From Oscheius sp. JU75 (taxonomy: Eukaryota; Nematoda; Chromadorea; Rhabditida; Rhabditidae), in contig JASJZC010000005.1 in NCBI GenBank assembly GCA_037178855.1, positions 10,478,001 through 10,542,000 of the forward strand: a DNA stretch of 64,000 nucleotides, in the 5' to 3' direction. This document shows, piece after piece, positions 46,179 to 57,190 of this stretch. A program made the position numbers and the translations under genes. How positions within the stretch are numbered: position 1 is the first letter of the stretch; each line of letters starts with the position of its first letter. The notes under the pieces are model-generated. The model was given only the letters and a program-made list of their open reading frames with translations. It made no database searches and was not told where the DNA came from.

Positions 46179-49100
46179 ATGCTGTGGCTTCTTTTCTATC
46201 TACAGATCTCAATTCTGGATGCCCAACTTGAGCCATATACCCTCAATCCTCCTCATGGCTGTGCCCACTTTGGACTCTGCTCTACCAATCCCAATCCAAA
46301 TGTCACGACGTTGAACTGTCCCTCTGGAAAGTGCATATGTCAAGCAGGGTACACAGGAGGAAAATGTAATATAGGTAAGAAATAGCGAGGCTCTTATAAG
46401 TGGCTGATATAGCAGTTATTGAGAAGTTTCTCTGTCTGGAATAAAACAGGATTTTAGAGTTTCTGAGGAACAATGATCCAATGAAATTCCAAACCAGTCT
46501 GCCCAGTAAGTGTCTCACAGTTCAGCTACCTGAACAAGCATGGCTGACGCTAACTTTTTGGCTAGGCTGACCATACCAGAGTGACCAGTAGGTTCCCGTA
46601 CATTTCGAGACGCTTGATAAGTTTTAAAGTTACTCTGACCGTTCAAAAAGTGAAAGTAAAAAGTAAATGACGGCGGATGATTCTCTTTGGTGGCAGAGTT
46701 GGCAAAGGGATAGATACTGTCAGTGGTTATGGTTCACAAAGGGAGGCGTACTCACTCTACCGTTCTCTATCTCAGTTACGGGGTTTCAAGGACCAGACCC
46801 CTAGATCATAGTCTTCTCATTGTCCTCTGTGGACTGTTGTAGACAAAGTGTACTGTCCTTTCACTGTCTCTCTCCAGAAGCCCCCAGTTGCGACCTGGAT
46901 CCTTGCTACGACGAAGTACATTTCAAATGTGAGCATACTATCACCGGTCGAGTCTGTCCCTGTGCTCCAGGATGGTCCGGCACCAACTGTTCAATGGGTA
47001 ACTGATCTAAGATATTTCGAAACTTCTTTACAGTCGACACCGACCCCTGTGTCGACTCTCCCTGCCTTAATGGTGGTAACTGTAGCAGTCCGGATAATCT
47101 AAACGTCCAGTGTACCTGTGCTGCTGGATGGCTGGGGACGTACTGTGCTTGTGAGTATGGGTTTCGGTCTGAGGCACAGAGTTACAGACAAGGATCTGTG
47201 TGCGGTCAATCCATGCAAGAATGGAGACTGCCAGATGGTACAGGCTAATCAAAACTACTTGTGCAAATGTGATACTGGGTACTACGGAAGGAACTGTGAG
47301 GGCTTCTTGTACACCTACAGTAAGTGACTGTCACTCTTTGTCTCACAACTCTCTTCCAGAAACTTCTGATCTTGTCTATGTGGGTTGCATCAAATACGAT
47401 GGTGATGCTCTAGCTGATGATTCCATCTACGACAAGAATACTGATCCAAAAATGACTTACACTATGTGTCAAAACCTATTGGCTTCGAGCAAGAACATCC
47501 CACCTTACACTACTACCAGTAAGTTCAGACGCAGAGACAGAGGGACAGAAAGATAAAGAGACAAACTTTTACTATTTCAGCTCTAAGCGGAGACACCTGC
47601 TACCTTTCTTACAAGAGTGGAATGAACAATTCGGATACCAGTCACAAGTGTAACGGTGTCAACGACTTGTGTCCTGGAAACAACTTAGGGACTATAGAGA
47701 ACTGTGGCGAACCCGGGAAGTCTGTCAAGGTTTCGACTATCATTCCCACTGGTCTGTCTCTGTCATTATCTCCAGAGAAACTTCCTTTCAGGACCCGCCA
47801 CGTTGTACTGTAGCAACAACACACTCTACGTCGGTGACCCTTGTAAAACTGCTTCTGGTGGCTTTTGTGTGAATAAGGCTCCGTCGGGGTATATGTGTCT
47901 CTGCCAGGCTCCAACTTGGGTTGCAGTTGGATCCACACTCTGTTCTGGTAAGATTTCTCATTTGTAAGACTAGGAAAATTCAGCGAAAGCCCCCGTCTGT
48001 TCTCCTAGTCCCTGCCTGCATGGTGGACTATGTATAACTTCAGCTGACCAACTTTCCTATACTTGTAACTGTAATGGGACTGGATACTTCGGGACGAAGT
48101 GTGAGGGTGAGTTTGGGGGTAGATAGTCATGAATTGAGTTGGTTGCATGGTTCGGCCAGAAAGAGCAGAACCGGAACAGTCATGTTACTTGACAAGTAAT
48201 ATGGTTCGTGGAAACTAAGCCGGAATTTGCAAGTCCTCCCTCTCTTTTTCAAGCTAGAAACTACGATTTCATCTAGAATCTCATTGTGAAACAATATCCG
48301 ATCTCTGCTCAGCCTTCCCCTGTTTCCCCTTATTTCTATCCTGAACTATTCATCAGTCCCTAGTGATAACTGCCTTTTTGACACCTCCAGAAAAAAGTGC
48401 TCAAGAAGCATTGTCATCCAGGAAACACCCCCGTCTCTGAGAACAAAGCAACATGAATCTTTGATGAGGGTTCCTAGGCAATACGGGTGTTCCATTTTGG
48501 GAAGAACAGTTACAGTATTTCAGTGATGAAACAATGTAACGATGCCATCTGTCTCTATGGAGGGACCTGTATTGAGAAGAGCACCGGTCCTGTATGTGCT
48601 TGTCTACCTCACTACACTGGACCCGACTGTGGAAGTATGGTTAACTTACTGACAGAAAATTATATGGTTTAGCGATTGACATCTGTGAATACGGGAATCC
48701 TTGTGTCAATGGAACCTGTACCAATTTGGGAACAGACATACAGGTCTGGCCGCTCTGCACCTGTGATGCTGGGTATACTGGTAAGAGCTGTGATCAGAGT
48801 AAGCCTATCTCTGTCTCTCTCATACACTTCCTTTCAGTAAGACTTCTCTGCACCGAACTCCAGCCTTGTAACTACAATTCTACCTGCATTGACATCTTCA
48901 ACAACTACACGTGTGAATGTGTGACAGGGACCACGGGGTATAACTGTGAGACCTGTAAGCTTAGTCTTCTTCTTTGAACCATCGGGTTCCAGTGATTGAC
49001 TACTGTCATCCCGATGTCGACGCCAAAAATAATCCCGTAGCCAGTCAGTGTAACAAAAAAGACAGTGGAGCGGTCTGTGTCAGTGCTACCAATGAAACCA

Positions 49101-50587
49101 TTGGGACCTTTGTCTGTGTCTGCTCAGCAGTTTGGGCCAATGAACTGTGTGACTTGAGTAAGTGGTTTGGTGGATACTGAAAAAAAAAGTTCAGACAAGA
49201 TCATCAGAGATGTCATTATGACTTTGTATGGAAGAATGGACGACACCTTGGTTGAGGTAAGAGACGGTAGAACGAGAAATAGAGAGACAATGACAGAGAG
49301 ACAGAAAGACTATTTCAGGTTCTGAACAATCTGCTTCAAACCCCAGCACAGATTTCGGATATGATCCCCTTCCTAATCGGGACCTTGCCCCTTCAGAACC
49401 GTACTGAACTGAGCTGGCAGATCAATGACATGTTCACCAATGCTGCCTATGAAGAAAAAGAACTTGACCTAGAGTAAGAGACAGTTAGAGCCTCAACTGG
49501 TATTAGCAAGGACTTCTTCAAATGGAACGACGTCGTACTCGGAAACTGCTTCACTTTCAATCATTACAACAATTCTCGACAGTACAAGTACAGGTCCTCG
49601 CAATACGAAGGAGGTACTGTCCACCCTGTCATCTAAAAGAAAGCTTCCAGGCTTGAGAGTCAAATTGAATCTGAACCAAGGAGAGTACGTTCCCTGGAAG
49701 GATACAGCAGCTATCCTTACCTTCATTCACTTCAAAGATGACTATATTCAGTCCGAGTCGATTCGGTACAATGCCGAGCCTGGGTCAGAAGTCATCTTCT
49801 TCCCTTACAGGGTAAGTACGGAGACAGATAGAAAGAAAAGTCAGAGTGACAGTGACAGTGACAACTAATTGCTCTTCAGAATGAGTACACCCGTCTCGGA
49901 AACCGGTACGGTACCTGTGTCAAAGACGTCTCGGAAGTAAAGGCCTTCTACTTTCCTGGAGCATACACAACTGATGGCTGTCTGCGATCCTGCTACCAGG
50001 ACATGATTCAGTCAAAGTGTGACTGCATGGATCCCAGATACCCTATTCCTTTGGATGCCGACTCTTGTCTTGTTTCAAACAGTTAGTCTTCTGTCTTCTG
50101 CCTGTCAACTAACAATTCCAGTGACCTGTATTGATGACGCTGTCGCTGAAGAAGGGGACCCGTCAGGCTGGCCGAGCTGCGTCTGTCCCCTCCCGTGCTC
50201 CAATACCGACTTTGAGATCACCTGGTCAAAAGGAGGCTACAGATCTGTCACTCCGAAATGTCTGGGAAAGACAGGCCTTGATCGCGCAAATTGTCAGAAT
50301 AAGACAGAGGACACTGTCACTGTGATAGTCAACAGACCTCAGCTGGTTTTCAATCTCTTTCAGGAGACTCCTACCATGGATGTAAGGTTACTTCTAACAC
50401 AGGGATATGATTCAAATTTCAGCTGAATCGCTTCATTGGATCCCTAGGTGGCTTATTGGGAGTGCTGATGGGTGTATGTGCTATGACTTTCATCGAGTTT
50501 GGGGTCATGACCTTCCGAGTCATTTGGGCCCTGGTAGGCTGCAAGGCAAAAGAGAAAGAGGAGCCGAAACCGATCAAGTCGGAGTGA
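46179..50587 (+). CDS. EGF-repeat + WSC-like + ASC (DEG/ENaC) protein, EGAS-like
   Basis: About 18 exons join in phase. The N-terminus is a signal peptide (46179 on). About ten EGF-like modules follow, most as single exons with phase 1 at both borders (for example 46878-46996 and 48525-48639). Between EGF modules four and five a Cys-containing domain with [10 protein letters not shown] and [12 protein letters not shown] resembles a WSC domain. From 49190 comes an amiloride-sensitive channel (ASC) ectodomain: GNCFTFN is the family hallmark, followed by a Cys-rich [13 protein letters not shown] part. A final helix ([16 protein letters not shown]) and a short Lys/Glu-rich tail end the protein. 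The order recalls C. elegans EGAS proteins. No first transmembrane helix was found between the EGF and ASC parts. A paralogue starts at 61155. Confidence 0.85.
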
Positions 50588-52346
50588 TAAGTGGATCTAA
50601 ATAATAGACTATATCTGTCTTTCTGTAACGTATCTTTCTCCATTTTTCGGGCTCACGCACTCATTTTTCGCAAATTTGATGTTTTCCAAAGCTGGAGATC
50701 ACGATTCGCTCTACAAATTTGCAGACATTGTAAACCTGCAAAGTCACCGCATCAGCCCGCTATCGCGCTCGCCAAAATATCTTTTATGTCGCATTCGTCC
50801 CACCTGTACTGTCTCTTCGCTCGCGCTGCGTTGAGGCTCTAGTAGGTATCTACTAGAGCTTACTGTAAAAAACGGGGCCGAACTTTTTGAACCGTTTATT
50901 TCTTTGGTTCGAAAAGATTGGCCTCAATTTCTGCCTCAGGGTAGTTGCAAAAGTTTATCAACTCTATTGATAAGCATTCCTTTTTTGGCATACCTCTCTC
51001 TGTCTCTGACTATAATTCTCCTTTAGTCCCTCTCTTTTCCAACTGAACTTGCTGTCACTGTCTCTCTCCCTGTCCGACAACATTTCTCCTCTTGCCCTTT
51101 TCTGTCTGACCTAACTGTTTCTCTCTATCAATCTCTCCCTGTCCGACAACAGTTCCCTCTAGTTCTTTTCTTTTCCATTTGAAGTCCGGGACGCCTGACT
51201 CTTTGGAAAAATTTATCAAAACTTTTTTTTTCTATCTTATGTTTCTCTGTCTCTCTGTCTCATTGTCTATCTTCGAGTCCAAACATAGAGAAAACTTAGC
51301 CGCCAGTCCTCTTCTTCAACCATGACTGTATGTCTTCTTTCCCAAAAAATTCAAGACTACAGTTCAAAGTCGATTTTAGAGTAGAGTGACAGTCCAGCCC
51401 CAACTGCTACTGTACTCTCAAATCCGCCTGGAGAATCTGATTGGAGAGAAACCATAGTCTTTCAATTCATCCAATGGCTTCCTTCCTTGGCCGATATCAT
51501 GTGGCTTCCTTTCCACTAGTGACAGGAAAGGAAGAAAAAGGGAAAAAGAAAGATGACCAACCTCCATGCTTTTCAGCTCTTCTCTCGCAGGGGGAGAGTG
51601 GATCCAGTCTTCTTGTCCGAAAGTCATTTTCTGTCTGCAACTGAACAGCTGACCTATATCTGTCTATTCTACCTGTGATTTCTCCAGACTAACTGGCACT
51701 AATAGCCAGGATGGTGTCCTACCGCTTCACCAAGAAGGCCTGCCGAGGTGGCTGGTTTACGAGGAGAAAGGTACTTCCTTTACGCTTGTTCTGCTTGAAG
51801 CTTACAAGATAGTTAGAATCTTCAAAGAGGAAATGAAATGACTGAAAAGACTAACGTGTATAATCGCTCATCTCTCGCAAGGGAGCTGTCGTCAGCTCTC
51901 TCATGGAAACAGTCGACCCACCAAGAACAAGTCTCTCTTTCCAAAGTCGTTATTGCCTTTCTTCAACCGAACGCCTACCCTATAAGCACCTTCAATTCAG
52001 AGAGGAACTATAGTATTTGCCCTTCTGTCTCTGTGTCCACTTAACCATAGTCTCATATACTATCAGATTCTACATGCCAGTCCTGCTGTCTCTCTGTTCA
52101 AAGCTGTTCCCTGTCCGTAGCTGTTGGTCTATCAAGAAGGCCTGCTAGTAAACCAGTCGAGCGAGGAGGAAAAGCGAAGGTCAACTGTGTGCCGGGAGAA
52201 AATCAATACGCGCTCTTGACCTCCATCGCAGGCCCCCTTCTGTGAATTGCCAACAATCCGAAAAAAGAAGAAGTAAGTATCATTCAACAAACTTTATATA
52301 AGCGGAGATCACCCATATCTGTTCGTGTCTTGAAACAGGGTCGTGT
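50588..52346. other. Intergenic stretch with no recognised gene
   Basis: Pyrimidine-rich and repeat-like sequence. The segment at 50695-50740 shares words (CGCTCTACAAATTTGCAGA) with repeats elsewhere. A possible short exon at about 51709-51770 was not convincing. Confidence 0.5.
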
Positions 52347-53061
52347 TTACTTGTTGGCGACGTTGACTCTGAGAGAGCGGCCCATGAACTCGGCCCCGTT
52401 GAGGTTGTTCACGGCGGCTTCGGCTCCCTGAGCGTCGGCGTACTCGCAGAATCCGAATCCCTTGGCGCGTCCGGTCTCACGATCGTAGACGATTCTGGAA
52501 AATTCCGTATGGAAAACCGACTCCAAAGTCCGGATACCTGACGTTAGTGACCTCTCCGACCTGGCTGAAGAACTGTCCGACGTCGTTCTCGGTGGTGTTG
52601 TAGGGAAGGTTTCCGACTAAAATTTGGGTTAGACTCTCGAAAAACAGCAAGTTTTGTAAAGTGAGTAAGAGACCTGATCTCATAAGGCCGTTACAGACGA
52701 AGGCACCCTAACCTAGCCTGAAAACTACGGAAAACTCTCAGTAGAGAGTTTCGAGACTTTACGGGGAAGACATGCAGAGCAGTTGCGTCAGCAAAAAATT
52801 TTAGGATTTGAATTTTGGGACACAACTGCTCGTGGTTTAAGGCCATTACCCAAGTCAATCAAGGCTACCATTTCACTCGTTCGGCTCGGCTCGTCGTAGC
52901 GGCTCCCAGAGGTTTTTAGGTAATTTTAGTCAGGCTCTGCAGGAGTCCCTGTAAAAGGAAAATCTCGATTAGGAGATGCACCCAAGACAAGTAACCAAAG
53001 CTGAGCTTTAGGAAGAGGGAAACCAACCGTAGACGGAGTGGCGAACGGGAGCTCCAGACAT
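52347..53061 (-). CDS. Small single-RRM RNA-binding protein
   Basis: Three minus-strand exons, 53061-53028, 52616-52538 and 52494-52347, join in phase to give 86 residues. Almost the whole protein is one RRM fold. RNP2 reads VYVGNL and RNP1 reads KGFGFCEY, with the usual IVYDRETGRAKG between them and a final GRSLRVNVANK. It resembles the small RRM proteins of C. elegans (R09B3.2/R09B3.3 type) and the RRM of cleavage-stimulation factor 64, but it has no other domain. It would bind single-stranded RNA in the nucleus; the target is not known. Codon use is GC-rich compared with the AT-rich flanks, which is typical of a well-expressed gene. Confidence 0.92.
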
Positions 53062-54326
53062 GTTGTGTTGGCTTGGTGGACGATGGGAATCGAACTGACT
53101 GACGGGTGGGGCCTAAACACGCCTTGGACGCGATGCGACGCGTGCAAGCGACGCGGTTTTATTTAAAAAGCCGAGGTCGCAGCGTCTCTTGCAGCGGAGG
53201 GGAGAATGCGACCAGGGAACAGTACCGGGGGTTATTTTTTGAGGGAGAACAATAGAAAATAGGGTCTTTTGATAGATTTTGCATAATGGATGGAAATCTT
53301 TTGGTCTTTGGTGATTGGGAAGTGGACGGTAGACTGAAAACATGCAATGAAATGGTCTGGTTCTGTATGATCTGAAAGTGCGTGACTTCTGACTAGTTTT
53401 TTGCAAAACCATTTGAACTTTGCGATGCTTTGCAAAGTTGTAGAGCAGTTCAAGAGCTATAACTGTAACGCATTTTTTAGCGATTGGATCCAGTTGTCAA
53501 GGTGAAAAAGATGAATAAAGTTCGTAATGAAAACTAGGCAAAACATCTATCTCAACTTTGAGGGCCAGGATTGCACTTTTCAAATTTGCGATGTACTGTG
53601 AACTTGATCTACTTTATAAGCCATTAGAATATTGCAAATCTCTAAAGTGCTTTGGTACAGTTTGCAGACTCTACCAGCTGCCGACGGCAGCTTCGCAGCC
53701 CCTTAATCCTGGCTGAGATTTTGTAACAGGCGGCTACGCCGCTTCCCCCAGTAGCAGAAGTTTCCTCTCTAGCTGACTTGTTCCCTCGTCTCTTGACATG
53801 AAATAACTTGCTAGTTTTGGGTATCAGTGATGACAGCAAACTGCGGACATCATGATAACCAGACGGACGGACATCACTACGCTTTAGTAGTAGTGAAATA
53901 CGAGGGGAGTAGACAGTCTAGTTCGGGAATGATGCCGAGAAGTGGAGTGGCAATTGGTTGAGACAACTCTCTCTCTCTGTCTCTATATCTTTTCAAAATA
54001 GCCGCTGGAACATCCTTGCAGACCGCCAGCCTGGTCATGCCTCCCAACAAACACCTGAACTTCAGCTCACCAAAAAAGTTTTCGACCTGGGAATGTAGAC
54101 ACTTTTTTGTTTGTTATGGAAAATTGTTAGGAAAATGCGTACTGTCAAAAAATGATTACTATCAGTCGGCTCCCTCCATAAGGAGGAAGCTATACAGACC
54201 CTGATTCCTCCATATTTGTCTAGGAAACTTCCTCCTCAAAACTAACCGTCAGCTTGCTTTTTCGTAGAGCCTTTGTGGCAAAATTTGCTCAAGCCGAAAA
54301 ACCTATCAGAGGATGCATAAACTGGC
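53062..54326. other. Intergenic stretch with a dispersed repeat
   Basis: No gene recognised. Contains the second copy of the GC-palindrome repeat at about 53670-53770 and a TTTGCAAAGTTGTAGAGCAG block at about 53430. It also holds the promoter region of the first CTLD-vWA gene. Confidence 0.55.
53670..53770. repeat. Dispersed repeat with GC-rich palindromic words, copy 2
   Basis: Shares the AGCTGCCGACGGC word and the AACAGGCGG..CCCAGTAGCAGAAGTT block with about 3990-4075, in the same order. Confidence 0.4.
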
Positions 54327-54333
54327 TATAAAA
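54327..54333 (+). promoter_or_regulatory. TATA box of CTLD-vWA gene A
   Basis: TATAAAA, 36 bp before the ATG. Genes B and C have TATAAGA at 35 bp. The conserved spacing supports a real core promoter. Confidence 0.75.
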
Positions 54334-54362
54334 CGACTTCAGGAGCTTGTCTCTGCTGAAGG

Positions 54363-56876
54363 ATGCGCCTTCTTCTCCTCTCTTGCTTGTCTATTGGCAT
54401 ATTTGCCCAGTACTGTGAGCCGGACTGGATCCAGTTCAATGGCTACTGTTACCAGTACCATAATAACAGGAGGGAAGCCAAGGCTATCAACTACATTAGA
54501 CGGATCTGTTCTAAGGAAGGATCAGAACTGGCTCCGGGAGAAAATGTAGCGGAGATTGCCTTTCTAAGTGGTGAGTCAAGGGAGATAGTCTGGTCTGTTA
54601 ACTTGTCACGTCTGTTTTCTGGCAACGCCAGCTTGTCTGAATGTGTACTGTCTTTGTATAATCCTTTTTGTACGTCTGTCCTTCTCAATTTTGTCATGGT
54701 AAGCGTCTTTCTGTCTCTGTCCACATACCCTACACTTCTGTCAGTTGGACAGAGTTCTAGCCTGTACTTTTCACCGGGCCCCCACGTTTCCAACCGGTCC
54801 ACCTTACTTTCCACCTGTCCAACAGTGACTCTAGCCACGGGTTTTGAGGCTCGCGATGAAAAAGAAGCCCGGCGTGAAGGCGACGGAAGAAAAAAAAAGG
54901 CAGGAACGGAAGCTCCTGAGAAACGAGTATTGTCTTGAGCGATGCTCTTGTCTCGAAAGGAAACACAAATATTGATAAGTAAATTCATCCGGACAACAAT
55001 ATAAACTACGAGAATAGGTTCCACACAGGAAAAAATAAATAGATGCGAAATCCACACAGGTGATCGCGGATACGCAATTAAAAAAACAATTACAACTGAT
55101 TGGCGTAGGATCAAAGATAGGCGTCAGCATGAAAATGCCGGACGCAATTTGAATACAGTAATCCAATCAAGGGAATTTGAAAGAGCAAAAATAAAGGGGG
55201 CAACGGGAATAAGGTAAATCGGTGGAAGGGGGAAAATATCGGTTAAGCGGGACCATTCGTTGCTCCACCCTAGTTCGAGCCATCAATGATTCGTATTGTA
55301 TCTGTCAATACTACTATGACCCCTTGGGCTTGACCAGGTAGATCTTGACAAAATCACTAACAAGAACACGGCTATAATCAATGGTCAAGGGTTCGGCTAG
55401 GTTGCTCCACCTTTTGATGGTTGGCGGCTGCTTGACTGGAAATGAATTCATTAGAGAGGCCATGACTCGGCCAGGTTCTGACTGAAAGTCCCTGTCAAAT
55501 TGTCCTACACTTCTTATCTCCGTCGACGTGTCCCTGTCTCTCTATATCCTCAAGCTCCTTCAGCTATTCACTGTAGTTAACTTTCAGTCCCGTAGAACGA
55601 ATACATTGTCAGAAACGACTTTTCTGCGTGAGAATAGTGGCGGGCGTGCCGTTTTATCACGCACCTTGCCGTGTGATTTTTTAAGTCTAGTGAAGGGGTT
55701 TTGAACATTCAAAATTGAGTGGGACGAGTTTCTTGAAAAGAGTCATCATTGTATTCAGAACTGGCCAGAGCTGAAGTAGCCCGTGATAGCGTCATCAGCC
55801 CCTGGTCCGAAGGTAAGCCGTCTCTCGCCCTTGGAATCACAAGAATTGGAAGGACCTGGAACTGGCAAAATGCTCAAGGACAACAGCTGGCAAACCTTCC
55901 CTTCTGTCCCTACATTGGCAATGACATTCTAGGAGAAAGTTGTGCTTTTGTAACTCTCTATCCTTCTCTCTGCTAACTCTTTCTCAGCTGTACCAAAGAC
56001 CAAATCAGCCAAGCTGCATCAATGACTACGTCTGCAATATTGGAAACTCTTGGCTGTTCCGATATGCCTGTAGAAGAAAGACGTGTCCAGAAGCTGGTCA
56101 AGTAGCTATCAATGGGAGTTGTCAATGTAGCAAAGGTTACTTTGACGCATCAAAAATTGGTGGAACAGAGGGTGTCGAAGTCAAATGTATCTCTCAGACT
56201 CCCTGTGACCAAGTGAAGGGATCGCTGTCAATCCTGTTTGTTGTGGACTCTTCAGGATCTATTGGATACAAGAATTGGATGGCGGTATGAGACAGAGAGA
56301 AGGTGTGAGTGTTGTTTTTAGTTGACTACCTTCCTCCAGTCCGGTTCCCATCTGATTCCGAACACAACTCGTGTTGGTTTCATCAAGTACGCTTCAAGAG
56401 TCTCTCAAACAGATTGGATCGATCCCACATGGACTGAATCCGAATTCACCACTCGAGTTCCAACCAAGTACGATGAGGGACAAACCAACACAGCCGAAGC
56501 CCTGAGAACAGCTCAGACACTCATCAAGGTATCCTAATCTGAAAGACATCAACCTATAATTCAGAAAGACACCAATACTAACAAAGTGGTCGTGCTCATC
56601 ACCGACGGACTCCCTTACACTGAAGAGTACAAAAATAACAGGAATGAGGTTCTGACAGCCACCAAGCAAGCTGCCAAGAATCTTTTCGAGGATGCCAGTT
56701 TAGTAGCTATGGGGTATGGCGCCAAGCTGCACAAGGAGACAGGGGATAAGTTCCTGAGAACATTGGTTCTGGATGAGATCAAGGACTACTTTGACTTCCA
56801 GGACGAGGCATCCGATTTGAAAGAGAGTCACATGAGTCTTCTTTTGGGGAAGATCTGTAACCGATTTGTGGAGTAG
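54363..56876 (+). CDS. Secreted CTLD + vWA protein, copy A
   Basis: Five exons join in phase: 54363-54570, 55759-55949, 55988-56284, 56322-56528 and 56565-56876, giving 404 residues. After a signal peptide comes a C-type-lectin-like domain beginning CEPDWIQFNGYCYQYH and ending SWLFRYACRR. A small Cys-rich link follows (GQVAINGSCQCSKGY). The rest is a vWA domain with an intact metal site DSSGS in FVVDSSGSIG and a later VVLITDGLPY strand. Such secreted lectin-vWA proteins occur in nematode clec families and are often infection-regulated; the role here is inferred. The first intron is 1,188 nt, against 47 nt in copy C. Copies B and C follow in the same orientation. Confidence 0.88.
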
Positions 56877-57155
56877 TAAGATCTGTAGTTAGCAATAAAT
56901 GGTAGGGCAGTCAAACAGTTGGTAAAAAGACAAGGAGACAGAGAGGCCGAGAGACAGAGACAGTGAGACAGCGAGACAGAGAGGCCATGTGACAGAGAGT
57001 CAGTAAGACAGAGACAGAGAGAAAGAGAACAGAGAGGTTGCTCTGTGGTCTTGAGGCTATTCGATTCGTATGGTCCAGTACGGGGAGAGATTTTGGCTGG
57101 AACCTGTGCTTCTCTCAAGCCTAAATACCATGTGAACACGCGTAAAAAGAGAATC

Positions 57156-57162
57156 TATAAGA
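57156..57162 (+). promoter_or_regulatory. TATA box of CTLD-vWA copy B
   Basis: TATAAGA, 35 bp before the ATG at 57191. It persists although the coding region is broken. Confidence 0.7.
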
Positions 57163-57190
57163 GTTCTAAACACTCTATGACAGTACGACA

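Noticed and set aside
51709-51770. Possible short exon with a start codon, basic peptide and GTAC donor
   Set aside because: No convincing downstream exon. A similar word near 52140 gives no consistent frame.
54491-55114. Minus-strand open frame of 207 codons
   Set aside because: It spans exon 1 and the first intron of CTLD-vWA copy A in antisense and shows no domain.
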